From a virus, in the IMG/VR virus record IMGVR_UViG_3300017772_000146, positions 1 through 22,648 of that record: a DNA stretch of 22,648 nucleotides; one strand, given 5' to 3'. Positions within the stretch are counted from its first letter, which is position 1. Each line of letters opens with the position of its first letter. The position numbers and the translations under genes were made by a program. The notes below the pieces were generated by a model. That model ran no database searches and was not told the DNA's origin. It was given only the letters and a program-made list of their open reading frames with translations. Below are positions 5,430 through 12,740 of the stretch, piece after piece.

Positions 5430-6695
5430 CTAGCTATAAGCAAACCTCGTGCCCTCTCCTAGCTTAGCTTGTCCTAAAATCCAAGCAGATGATCCTGCGG
5501 GAGATAATGTAACCTCCCAAGACCATGATTGAGTACTAGCATTCACGTTATGTTTTATGCTTTCAATAAATAGTTCGTCCTCTATTGTAGTCGCGTTCGG
5601 ATTTTTTACAATTACCTTAATACGATCTCCAAATTCTCTCCCTAATGCTTGTGGCCATATTGCCGTGTTTTGTCTTGGGTTTGCAACTAATCTATCAAAC
5701 CTCAAAATAGGTAAAGAGGTTTCTGCAATTTTTTGTTCTATTAAAGATAATACGTTTGCGTCGCTCGTGTTTAATGTAGTTTTTGCCGAGCTTTTTGCGG
5801 TGTATCTTATAACGCTATCTGCGTCCGATATATATTGAGTTGATCCGCCCGATCTAGTCCATTCATAAACATTAATAATCTCATTGTCATCAAAAGACAA
5901 AGAAACGTCGCTATACGGCAAGTTAGTCCCCGTGTTACTAAACGTCGCTTGTACATTGACCGCGTTTGTATTAGAAAGTCTGTAATCTCTATTTCTAAAT
6001 GTTGCCTTTCCGTCTTTACTAATAAAAAATTGAGCATTCTCAGATATTTCACATTCTCGTAAAGCAGACAAAACATTATCCGTTAATGATTGACTTGTTA
6101 CGTTTAAAGTACCCGTGTTTATATCTCGTCTATTTGACGGCCACCCGATTGCGTTTAATATTCTTGTTATCCTAGCTGATGATAATTCCGTTTCGTCTTC
6201 GTAACCTATTCTTGTTGTTTGGCCTAAATTACTGAATCCCGCTCGCCCTAAACGCCACGACCGAGTATCAAGTAATTGAGATTGAAATAATTTAAAAGCG
6301 TCTGATCCGCTAAAGGTAACAATTGAATCTTGACCCTGAGCGGTAAATTTAACGGGGATATTTGTTAAAAATCCCTCAAATATGACATAGGTTGATGAGC
6401 TATATGTTGCTGAAATTTTAAATCTTTTCAATGGTTGTATTTTTGTTCTTGAGTTTGTTGAGTCGTAGTATGGAGAACTTGTATTACTTGGATTAAATCT
6501 ATTATCGGCGTTAGATAAAAGTATTTCAGCAGACCCGCTTACAAATTGACCGAGTTCGTTTTGACGCCCTCTAGTTGTATTAAATGCTCTAACATATTCG
6601 CTAACGTCTGTAAATGATTGAGATTCCTCAAAAGGCTCGCTATCAAACGCAATTTCAACAGTAATATTGACATTACTATCAAAAGCAACGCTCAT
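5430..6695 (-). CDS. Distal tail / baseplate hub protein
   Basis: 421 residues, soluble and beta-rich. The opening (VNITVEIAFDSEP, then TDVSEYVRAFNTTRGRQNELG) and the GSAEILLSNADNRFNPSNTSSPYY...IQPLKRFKI block are typical of siphophage minor tail/baseplate proteins that follow the tape measure. The C-terminal section (QALGREFGDRIKVIVKNPN ... IESIKHNVNASTQSWSWEVT ... LSPAG) matches the hub domain of the same proteins. It overlaps the tape measure stop by ATGA (6692-6695). It should cap the tail tube and carry the fibre; that role is assigned from position and motif style. Confidence 0.75.
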   Translation of the reverse strand: MSVAFDSNVNITVEIAFDSEPFEESQSFTDVSEYVRAFNTTRGRQNELGQFVSGSAEILLSNADNRFNPSNTSSPYYDSTNSRTKIQPLKRFKISATYSSSTYVIFEGFLTNIPVKFTAQGQDSIVTFSGSDAFKLFQSQLLDTRSWRLGRAGFSNLGQTTRIGYEDETELSSARITRILNAIGWPSNRRDINTGTLNVTSQSLTDNVLSALRECEISENAQFFISKDGKATFRNRDYRLSNTNAVNVQATFSNTGTNLPYSDVSLSFDDNEIINVYEWTRSGGSTQYISDADSVIRYTAKSSAKTTLNTSDANVLSLIEQKIAETSLPILRFDRLVANPRQNTAIWPQALGREFGDRIKVIVKNPNATTIEDELFIESIKHNVNASTQSWSWEVTLSPAGSSAWILGQAKLGEGTRFAYS

Positions 6696-9127
6696 GCTAA
6701 GCCCTCAATTCCTCTATCGCTTGCTTTTTTAACGGCTATCGCAACCGCGTCTTGTATTGATTGCTTGTCTTGTAAGGCGCCCTCAACATTTACGTTAATG
6801 TTTGTATTGTTCATAACTCGGAATGCGTCAGATCCCGCAAAGGAAGAATTTGATCCACCGCCACTTGATAGTGAAACAAATTTATCGGCTTGACCTCCGC
6901 TTGTATCAAAAACCGTTGGAGATTTTCCACCGCCACCGCCACCAAAAGACGAGGAAACAGGAGTACCCGATAAATCAAATATCTTTTTAAATTCTAAATA
7001 TAAATCTCCTAATGATCCTCCAACCGCATTAACCATTTGTTGTAACCCCTCTTTTAATGCCCCTATTGAAGAAACGTCGGCCAATGCCTCGTCTAGTTCT
7101 TGTTTTGCAATTGCTTGCTCTAAAACATTTTCAATAGAGCGCTCGGTTGCTTTGTTTAAGTCTTTTGTTGCTTTTTCTAAATCCTCCGTTGCTTTTTTTA
7201 CTTTTTCTTTTTCTCTTGCAACATCATCTAAAGCGCTTTGATAATCCGCTTGCGCTTGCTCCTCTTGTCTTGTTGCAGAAGTACTCGCCTCAATTAATTC
7301 GTTTAATTTTTGTTTTGCTAGTTGTAGTTCTAATTGTTGAATTTTTGTTCTTTCCTCAACGTTATTTAATTTTTCAACTGCTTGTCTTTGTCTTTCAATT
7401 GCTAGTTCTTCCTCTAGCGTTACTTGTTTTGATTTTTCTTTTTCTTTGTTTAATTCGTCAAGCATGGTATCTGCTTTAATTTGAGCTAATGTTTGCTTTT
7501 CTTGAGCTTTTGTTAATTTATCTTTTGCGGATTTTTCGTCATTTTGTAATTCAATAACATTTTCTTCAATATCTTTTAATTTTTGATAGGCGCCAAGTAC
7601 TTTTTGCAATAAGCCTAATGATTTTTCTTTTCTTTCCTTATTAAGTTTTATTTCTTCTTCTGTTAATTCTTTAGTAACGTCGCTTTGATCTATTAGCGCG
7701 TCGCTTACGTTCATTGATTCTATTTCGTACCTATGAGCGTTGTTAATAGCGTCCTTTTGTACCGAGTTTAAGAAATTTTGCTCTTGCTCTAAATCTCTCA
7801 TTGCTTGAGCAAAGTCTTGATGAGTTTTAATTAGCGCTTGTTCTTTCTCCTCTGCTTTTTGTTGAGCGTTGCTATATTTGTCATACTCAACACCGCCCAT
7901 GCCTAAAATTAGTCCTTGCTCCTCCATAAGTTTTGTGCCCTCCGCAATTGCTTTGTTTAAATCGCTTTGTGGATCTAACACGTTTATTATGCCCTGAGCT
8001 AATCTATCAAAGAATCCAATAGCGTCCTCAAGCGCGGGAGATACTCGCTCCATTATTAACAATCCTATTTCGCCGAACTTGTCTCCAAGCACGGTTAATT
8101 GACTTTGTAAAGATCCCATTTGTTTCTCTGAAACTTCTTGAGTAGTTCCGCCCGAATCCCTCAGCGCTGATTCGTATTCTCTTATTTTGTTCGTTGATCC
8201 CGATAGAATTTTGACCGCGTCGGCTACACCTCTGTTTAGTCCTAATTGATCCAACGTACTTGCTTTTAATTCGTCGGACATTGGTTTTAGTACTCTATCT
8301 AATTCCTCAACAATATCGGCAACATTTTTCATATTGCCCTGCGCGTCAAACATCTCAAGTCCTAGCTTTTTAAATTCATCTCCATTCTTTGCGGTTGCTC
8401 TTGGAATATCACGAAGTACTTGATTTAATTTTTCTCCACCCTCTGCGCCCTTTACACCTGCGTCCGCGAAAACTGCTAACACCGCGACGCCCTCCTCAAT
8501 ATCTTTATTTACTACTTTTAAGGCCGATCCTGCTTTTGAAGTAAGCGCCTCTGAGAATTGTTGAACGCTTGCGTTTGCTAATGTATTTGCTTTCACAAGA
8601 ACGTCTGTAACCCTAGTCAAATTTGTCAAGTTTTGTTGCGCGTCCGATACCGTTAGTCCTAATGCGGATTGAGCGTCTGTCGCAAGATCTGTTGCGGTGG
8701 CCATGTCAAACATACCCGCTTGAGCGAATTTTGCTACTTGAGGTAATGCTTCAATTTGTTGCTCGGCGTCTAAACCCGCTGACGCTAGAAAGAAAAAGGA
8801 TTCGGCGGTTTCTTTAGCGCTAAATGTTGTCTCTAAAGCTACTTGGCGAGCCGTACGCCCCATATCCTCTTGTTGTTCAACGGTGGCGTTCATAATGGCC
8901 AACGATTGATTCATTGCGTCATCAAAAGCAATAAATTCTTTTGTTGCGGATACTAAGGCCTTTGACATTGCTACGGCACCCGCAACAACACCAATCTTCA
9001 TTGCCGTACCGAATTTCCCCAAACCTTTGGCGCTTTTATCTCCGCTATTACCAATCCCCGATAATTGACGCTTTGCTAATTCAGCGCCTTTTGTAACTAT
9101 GTTTAAAACTATATTTGATACGGCCAT
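6692..9127 (-). CDS. Tail tape measure protein
   Basis: 811 residues. The N-terminal ~360 residues form a TP901/PhageMin_Tail-type domain: FIAFDDAMNQSLAIMNATVE, ARQVALETTFSAKETAESFF, LASAGLDAEQQIEALPQVAK and SALGLTVSDAQQN are classic core motifs. A hydrophobic stretch near residues 45-65 (MKIGVVAGAVAMSKALVSAT) precedes it. A long coiled coil (about 480-690, rich in EKEKSKQ/LEKATKDLNKATE) is followed by a Gly/Ser linker (SSSFGGGGGGKSPT). At about 1.5 angstrom per residue, a family rule of thumb, it would set a tail of roughly 120 nm. Overlaps the downstream gene by ATGA; AGGAAA precedes the ATG. Confidence 0.92.
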   Translation of the reverse strand: MAVSNIVLNIVTKGAELAKRQLSGIGNSGDKSAKGLGKFGTAMKIGVVAGAVAMSKALVSATKEFIAFDDAMNQSLAIMNATVEQQEDMGRTARQVALETTFSAKETAESFFFLASAGLDAEQQIEALPQVAKFAQAGMFDMATATDLATDAQSALGLTVSDAQQNLTNLTRVTDVLVKANTLANASVQQFSEALTSKAGSALKVVNKDIEEGVAVLAVFADAGVKGAEGGEKLNQVLRDIPRATAKNGDEFKKLGLEMFDAQGNMKNVADIVEELDRVLKPMSDELKASTLDQLGLNRGVADAVKILSGSTNKIREYESALRDSGGTTQEVSEKQMGSLQSQLTVLGDKFGEIGLLIMERVSPALEDAIGFFDRLAQGIINVLDPQSDLNKAIAEGTKLMEEQGLILGMGGVEYDKYSNAQQKAEEKEQALIKTHQDFAQAMRDLEQEQNFLNSVQKDAINNAHRYEIESMNVSDALIDQSDVTKELTEEEIKLNKERKEKSLGLLQKVLGAYQKLKDIEENVIELQNDEKSAKDKLTKAQEKQTLAQIKADTMLDELNKEKEKSKQVTLEEELAIERQRQAVEKLNNVEERTKIQQLELQLAKQKLNELIEASTSATRQEEQAQADYQSALDDVAREKEKVKKATEDLEKATKDLNKATERSIENVLEQAIAKQELDEALADVSSIGALKEGLQQMVNAVGGSLGDLYLEFKKIFDLSGTPVSSSFGGGGGGKSPTVFDTSGGQADKFVSLSSGGGSNSSFAGSDAFRVMNNTNINVNVEGALQDKQSIQDAVAIAVKKASDRGIEGLA

Positions 9128-9349
9128 TTATTTCCTTTTCTTGTACTCCGCCTCAGTAATTGCTCTTTGTTTATTTAATTCGGTTTGTTCAAATATATAA
9201 AAAGCAACCCATTGCTCATACTCCAATGAACTCATTCTAGTGATTAATTCGCCCCGTGTCATTCCTAGTTCCCGAGCAAGTTTAAATTGAAAATAGAAGT
9301 CGCTATTAGTCTTGAAATTCGTCCGCGTCTGCGGAACCTCCGATTCCAT
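9128..9349 (-). CDS. Tail assembly chaperone, lambda T-like (DUF4035-type)
   Basis: The 73-codon frame contains LARELGMTRGELITRMSSLEYEQWVAFYIFEQ, the hallmark of lambda gpT/DUF4035 proteins, which in lambda is made only as the frameshifted extension of gpG. Here the frame is +1 relative to the upstream G-like gene and overlaps its last 44 bases. The ATG at 9349 is directly preceded by an in-frame TAA and has no Shine-Dalgarno, so independent initiation looks weak. Expression as a fusion of about 174 residues is more likely. The last codons run to KRK just before the tape measure. Confidence 0.75.
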   Translation of the reverse strand: MESEVPQTRTNFKTNSDFYFQFKLARELGMTRGELITRMSSLEYEQWVAFYIFEQTELNKQRAITEAEYKKRK

Positions 9350-9653
9350 TTAATTCGTTAATAGCTAAAAATATACGATCAACAATGTTTGAATCTTTGT
9401 TATATAGCTCATTAATTAAATCGTCATCAAGTTCGGGATCAATAACGCATGTTTTTAATAATTCTTTTTGATAATCAAAAGCGTCTTTTCCCTCGTCATC
9501 AAGAATACGACCCAAATTAATTTGCATTTGTTTGGAAATGCCTTTGAGCTTTATAGAAACGCCCCATTCTTGAATTATAAATTCTTGTTCGGGAACGTTC
9601 GGCAGACTACTAATTGAATCTGCCGTTAGTCTTTTAATATTTTTATTTGTCAT
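9306..9653 (-). CDS. Tail assembly chaperone, lambda G-like
   Basis: 115 residues, acidic and helical, placed between tail tube and tape measure as expected for the major tail chaperone. It begins NIKRLTADSISSLPNVPEQE, followed by a strand pair (FIIQEWGVSIKLKGIS) and helical segments (LLKTCVIDPELDDDLINELY), resembling XkdN/gpG-type proteins. In this family the C-terminus is normally extended by ribosomal frameshifting into the T frame. Here the in-frame stop comes two codons after a TTT-C site. It presumably coats the tape measure protein during tube polymerisation. Confidence 0.75.
   Translation of the reverse strand: MTNKNIKRLTADSISSLPNVPEQEFIIQEWGVSIKLKGISKQMQINLGRILDDEGKDAFDYQKELLKTCVIDPELDDDLINELYNKDSNIVDRIFLAINELNGIGGSADADEFQD
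9314..9317 (-). other. Candidate +1 ribosomal frameshift site (TTT-C)
   Basis: Reading the G frame (minus strand) gives GAA TTT CAA GAC TAA. A tRNA-Phe on TTT can re-pair with TTC after slipping forward one base, which enters the T frame (AAG ACT AAT AGC). Within the overlap I found no other codon that re-pairs as well after +1 or -2 movement. A GGAGG lies about 20 bases upstream, too far to resemble the release-factor-2 gene arrangement. The site is a prediction from base pairing and gene arrangement only. Confidence 0.4.
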
Positions 9654-9677
9654 TTGTGCGTCCTAACTAATCAAGTT

Positions 9678-10088
9678 CTAATGAGTACCGCGTGTTACCG
9701 CACCCGAAACTTGCATATCTGCGCTAAAACCAACAACATCTCCTACGGGAGAAGAAGTTGAGTATGAGGTTATAAATGCCTCGCCTGTATATTTTATTTT
9801 ACCGCTTGCAGTTCCTTCGGGTGAATACTCATAAGAAAGCGAACCTGCTTGACCTACTACGGCGCCAAGAATATCGTCTGCTGTACTATCCCAAGCACCC
9901 GCAATAGATATAGTTGCGTCCTTTAAACCAACAATATATTCTTTATTGTCGTCGCCAAGCGTTGTTGTTTCTGCTAAATCAACGGTTTGTGGAAAATCTA
10001 CTGAATTAACGTATGCGCTAATGTCGGTTAATGATCCGCTTGCATTGTCTAGTTTAAAACTACTGTCTTTACCATGTACGAAAGCCAC
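9678..10088 (-). CDS. Tail tube protein, short paralogue (GTG start)
   Basis: 136 residues. MAFVHGKDSSFKLDNASG, TVDLAETTTLGDDNKEYIVG and SPVGDVVGFSADMQVSG align by eye with the larger protein encoded immediately upstream. The TVDLAETT.G..NK.YI.G block and the closing SPVGD-FS-D-Q strand are features of siphophage major tail proteins. The start is GTG (10086-10088 on the plus strand as CAC) with a strong AGGAGG nine bases away, built into the end of the preceding gene. A single-domain tube protein of this size could form the whole tail tube or a specialised ring. Confidence 0.8.
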   Translation of the reverse strand: MAFVHGKDSSFKLDNASGSLTDISAYVNSVDFPQTVDLAETTTLGDDNKEYIVGLKDATISIAGAWDSTADDILGAVVGQAGSLSYEYSPEGTASGKIKYTGEAFITSYSTSSPVGDVVGFSADMQVSGAVTRGTH

Positions 10089-10100
10089 CTTATATTCCTC

Positions 10101-10814
10101 CTATTTGTTTCTTCCAAATCCTACTATAACAGAAAATGACGGGGTTGTTCCACCTATTGTAAATACGACTTTTAGGTATCTATTAACCGTTGTACCTTTT
10201 GCGACCGCCTTTACTTCCGCCCCTGCACTAGTAAGTCTTGTGAATGCAACCAAATCAGCATAAGTTGAATTATCTGCTGAATGGGTAATTTTTGCGTCTA
10301 ATGTTGGAGATGATCCGCTTACAGTACTTGCAATGATAAAAGCGCCCCCGCCATTTGCCGTTGCCGTTGTATTATCACGTGCCGTACCGCTTGCGGTTGA
10401 AGTCTTTGTTGCGTTCTCTAATACTTTACCCGTAAATAAACCCTCGTCTGCTTGATAATCTACTGAAAAAGCAACGATATCTCCAACGGGAGAACTTAAT
10501 CCGTAGTTTGTAATATTACCTTTTCCAAATGTTGCGTGATCGTTTGCGTCTAATCCGTCAATCCCGATTGCGAGAATTTTATCGGTTGATGATCCTAATG
10601 ACGTTTGAATTGGAGAATCTGCCGTTGCGTCATAAAACCCCGCCAATGCAATCGTTCCGTCTTTTGCACCCGTAATATAAGTCTTGTTTGAATTTCCAAA
10701 CGTGGTGGATTCGGCCAAATCAACAGTTCTTGTTGAATCAGCGGTTTGTAAAAAAGAACTTATTTCTGTTTGATCTAAAAATACTTTTGTATCTTTACCA
10801 TGTTTAAAAGCCAT
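10101..10814 (-). CDS. Tail tube protein, long paralogue with C-terminal domain
   Basis: 237 residues. The first ~135 match the short paralogue (MAFKHGKDTKVFLD, TVDLAESTTFGNSNKTYITG, SSPVGDIVAFSVDYQ). After residue ~145 follows an extra Thr/Ala/Gly-rich beta domain (SGSSPTLDAKITHSADNSTY, then RYLKVVFTIGGTTPSFSVIVGFGR) resembling add-on domains of tail tube or head decoration proteins. The ATG is immediately preceded by the stop of the 26-codon Arg-rich ORF, and a GAGG is about ten bases upstream. Which paralogue is the main tube subunit cannot be told from sequence. Confidence 0.8.
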   Translation of the reverse strand: MAFKHGKDTKVFLDQTEISSFLQTADSTRTVDLAESTTFGNSNKTYITGAKDGTIALAGFYDATADSPIQTSLGSSTDKILAIGIDGLDANDHATFGKGNITNYGLSSPVGDIVAFSVDYQADEGLFTGKVLENATKTSTASGTARDNTTATANGGGAFIIASTVSGSSPTLDAKITHSADNSTYADLVAFTRLTSAGAEVKAVAKGTTVNRYLKVVFTIGGTTPSFSVIVGFGRNK

Positions 10815-10895
10815 TTATCTTTTACCTCTGTTTCTTCTATTTCGCCTGCGGTTTCTTGTGCTTGAACCTCCGCCATAGCTACGTCCATAACCCAT
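10815..10895 (-). CDS. 26-residue Gly/Arg-rich micropeptide
   Basis: ORF from ATG at 10895: MGYGRSYGGGSSTRNRRRNR, then RNRGKR and TAA immediately before the ATG of the long tail tube gene. About a third of residues are arginine, placed after a Gly/Tyr/Ser head, so it could bind nucleic acid or act as a ribosome feeder. The nearest Shine-Dalgarno-like GAGG lies about 13 bases upstream, which is long. Exact fit between the two flanking genes is the best support. Confidence 0.45.
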   Translation of the reverse strand: MGYGRSYGGGSSTRNRRRNRRNRGKR

Positions 10896-10900
10896 ATTAG

Positions 10901-11092
10901 TTATTCTTCCTCTTGCTTGTTAGTTAATTCTTGTAATTTTTTTTCTTTATATTCTTTTGTGATTTTAATTAATTCGCCCTGATCAACTAACCATTTAATT
11001 GACTTTTGCGGAATATCTTTATTTGATATCGCTTGTCCTTTTGCGAAATATTTATCTTTAAATGTCAATCCATTCACTACTTCGTATGTCAT
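10901..11092 (-). CDS. Small head-tail region hypothetical
   Basis: 63 residues: a short beta-rich front (EVVNGLTFKDKYFAKGQAI), then IPQKSIKWLVDQGELIKI and a charged helical tail (KEYKEKKLQELTNKQEEE). The K.G..I......S..WLV.QGEL pattern resembles small conserved proteins near the head-tail junction of siphophages, several of which are structurally SH3-like. It shares a WL/G...GEL-type look with the 62-residue protein at 13949-14137, but I cannot establish homology. The start overlaps the previous stop by ATGA. Confidence 0.6.
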   Translation of the reverse strand: MTYEVVNGLTFKDKYFAKGQAISNKDIPQKSIKWLVDQGELIKITKEYKEKKLQELTNKQEEE

Positions 11093-11499
11093 GCTATTAC
11101 CTCAACTAAAAATTCAACGCCTAATAATTCAACGTTGTTTAATTCAAACGCCCCATAATCCCGTGCCTCAACTACTCGTAAGGTGCTTGCAATCCCTCCA
11201 AGCGTTTTATCGCTTTCAATTGCTACTTTCATGCTCGAGGATCCCGAGCTATTTAAAAAAGCGTCTAACGTTTCTTGACTATCTTGCCCGTCAATATTAG
11301 ATACAAATAGTCTAACAGGAATTATAAATTTGTCAGAACCTCGCGCCATTGAAAAGTCATATTCTAAATTTTCCAATACGCTTACAACGGCTAGCGGTGG
11401 ATCAAACCTATGAGGAACGTATGAATAAACGCTTATATTAGATAGGTTGTTTCCAATGTTAGTTCCAATGGCCTGCCGTAATGAAGTAAGACTAGCCAT
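11089..11499 (-). CDS. Tail terminator / minor tail protein U-like
   Basis: 136 residues. SLRQAIGTNIGNNLSNISVYSYVPHRFDPPLAVVSV, then IPVRLFVSNIDGQDSQETLDAFLNSSG...VAIESDKTLGG and LLGVEFLVEVIA match the fold pattern of tail terminator and gpU-like proteins: N-terminal helix, a strand with P-hP, a paired helix with a long loop, and a final strand pair. It sits upstream of the tail tube genes as such proteins do. It probably forms the ring that ends tube polymerisation and joins the head. It begins within the last eight bases of the preceding gene. Confidence 0.7.
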   Translation of the reverse strand: MASLTSLRQAIGTNIGNNLSNISVYSYVPHRFDPPLAVVSVLENLEYDFSMARGSDKFIIPVRLFVSNIDGQDSQETLDAFLNSSGSSSMKVAIESDKTLGGIASTLRVVEARDYGAFELNNVELLGVEFLVEVIA

Positions 11500-11695
11500 T
11501 GTTTAGATCGTCCTCAATTGGCCAATGTTCGTTCGTTATGTTTTCCATTCGCCCGATAAATTGAATCTCACTATTATCAGTAAGCGCTTGAATAACATTT
11601 ATTTGATTTTTAAATTGCTCGTCGCATTCATTTGGAGAATTACCCTCCGTCCGTATTTCAATTGTTCCAACAACGGTGTAAATTATTTCTGTCAT
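11492..11695 (-). CDS. 67-residue hypothetical, first gene of tail segment
   Basis: Acidic protein: MTEIIYTVVGTIEIRTEGNS, then DEQFKNQINVIQALTDNSEIQFIGRMENI. It looks like a small alpha/beta fold with two strands, a helix and another strand. Family not recognised. No Shine-Dalgarno is present: the ATG follows a TATAAT box by only six bases, raising the possibility of a leaderless transcript. It overlaps the tail terminator-like gene start by eight bases, which favours coupled expression. Confidence 0.6.
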   Translation of the reverse strand: MTEIIYTVVGTIEIRTEGNSPNECDEQFKNQINVIQALTDNSEIQFIGRMENITNEHWPIEDDLNNG

Positions 11696-11701
11696 CTTTG
11701 A

Positions 11702-11730
11702 ATTATATCACGCCATAAGATAATTGTTAT
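11702..11730 (-). promoter_or_regulatory. Possible promoter for the tail segment
   Basis: On the minus strand ATAACA (11725-11730) and TATAAT (11702-11707) are separated by 17 bases. The -10 is a perfect consensus and the -35 matches four of six positions. It lies between the metallopeptidase insert and the tail genes. Transcription would begin at or within a base or two of the ATG at 11695. Confidence 0.4.
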
Positions 11731-11769
11731 ATAGTAAAAAAGCGTTTTGTGGATTTCTTGGGTTCGTCT

Positions 11770-12546
11770 TTATGCCGTCATTTGTTTGGATTTGTATTCA
11801 TCAATTTGTTGATCGGTAATTTTAGTCCAATGATTTTGTCCAACCCCGCGTTCGCTCTGCCATACAAGTCTTTCTTTATATTCTTTTCTATTGTTTGTTG
11901 TATATGTACATTTGTCTGCAATTGCAATTGATTTAAAATCTACCCCAATGAATCCCTCCATTGTTAGTTTCATTTGATCTACGCATTGTTGTGAATGGCG
12001 TATAGGATTTACGCTTGCGTTTGTATCAATGAATGATCTAAATAATATTTCTTGATACGCATGTGATCTGAAATACCCCGTTAGTTGAAGTAATCTATTT
12101 CTAAATGATTTGTCGTGGCCGTTTGTGTTTATATGTGCAATTTCATGAAGTAGAGTTTCATCATTCCAAGACCAATTGTTCATACTCATAGTTATTGTTG
12201 CGCTACCGCCTAGCCCGTGCATACATGCTCTGCCTTTACCCGTTGTTGAATTGTATGTTGATACGATTAGCCCACCGCCGTTATGAGATCCGCTAAAATT
12301 GTGCAATGTGTATTTTTTTGGTTTTTGCGGACATACCCAATCTACATTTACAAATTTACGTGGGTCAAAATTTTGTCTGTAATATTGTGAATTGATAATT
12401 TTGTTGCCCGCTCTTTTTAAAAGCTTTTGTGCTTGGGTTGGATCTAGTTTTATAATATCAACTATATCAGGCATGATCCAATTAAATTGCGGTGCGGATT
12501 TACCCGCCTGCCTTTCGGCTTGGTATGTTAGTTTTTGTTCATTCAT
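11770..12546 (-). CDS. HExxH metallopeptidase-like protein (SprT-like), moron
   Basis: About 258 residues from ATG 12546; an upstream in-frame TTG at 12570 exists but is less convincing. The sequence TLLHEIAHINTNGHDKSFR carries HExxH plus a third histidine six residues later (HEIAH...GH), the zinc-site pattern of SprT-like and related metallopeptidases. The flanks (CMHGLGGSATITMSM, LGG...STYNS) fit a beta-sheet edge next to the active site. The rest is not recognised, and the C-terminal ~90 residues contain conserved-looking C and W positions. It interrupts the head-to-tail gene order, has its own promoter and is coupled to a leader ORF, so it looks like an accessory gene. Substrate unknown. 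Confidence 0.7.
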   Translation of the reverse strand: MNEQKLTYQAERQAGKSAPQFNWIMPDIVDIIKLDPTQAQKLLKRAGNKIINSQYYRQNFDPRKFVNVDWVCPQKPKKYTLHNFSGSHNGGGLIVSTYNSTTGKGRACMHGLGGSATITMSMNNWSWNDETLLHEIAHINTNGHDKSFRNRLLQLTGYFRSHAYQEILFRSFIDTNASVNPIRHSQQCVDQMKLTMEGFIGVDFKSIAIADKCTYTTNNRKEYKERLVWQSERGVGQNHWTKITDQQIDEYKSKQMTA

Positions 12547-12622
12547 TGAGAGATTTAATCCATTCTGCAAGAGATACTTGATCCCCGTGCAATGAGTCGA
12601 TACAGATATTTGAATTAGGCAT
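12539..12622 (-). CDS. 27-codon leader ORF upstream of metallopeptidase gene
   Basis: ATG at 12622 follows GAAAGGGGAACT, the best ribosome site in this insert. The ORF reads MPNSNICIDSLHGDQVSLAE to WIKSLNE and ends with TGA overlapping the downstream ATG (12546), which has no Shine-Dalgarno of its own. The peptide has no obvious domain. It either feeds ribosomes to the metallopeptidase, acts as a regulatory leader, or forms an N-terminus through a +1 frameshift. Position directly behind the promoter is clear from the sequence. Confidence 0.55.
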   Translation of the reverse strand: MPNSNICIDSLHGDQVSLAEWIKSLNE

Positions 12623-12672
12623 AGTTCCCCTTTCGGTGTTTTTATATGTATTTATGTAATTCATATAAGTTC

Positions 12673-12700
12673 AGTATAGCAATCTAAGATTTAATTGCAA
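12673..12700 (-). promoter_or_regulatory. Strong promoter with palindromic operator, twin of 134-161
   Basis: On the minus strand: -35 TTGCAA (12695-12700), 16-base spacer, extended -10 TGC-TATACT (12673-12681). The spacer carries AATCTTAGATT (12681-12691) four bases after the -35, the same offset as at 143-153. From -35 to TAT of the -10, 23 of 25 positions equal those of the plus-strand promoter. It drives the leader ORF and metallopeptidase gene. Confidence 0.8.
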
Positions 12701-12740
12701 ACCGAAAAAAAGAAATTTAACCCAAGTAATCCATATATTG

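Noticed and set aside
5557-5838. 93-codon plus-strand ORF inside the distal tail gene
   Set aside because: Lies wholly inside a well-supported minus-strand gene and has no ribosome site or context.
7147-7479. 110-codon Leu-rich plus-strand ORF that looks like a membrane protein
   Set aside because: It is the antisense of the Glu/Lys/Gln-rich coiled coil of the tape measure; Leu/Phe richness is a reading artefact.
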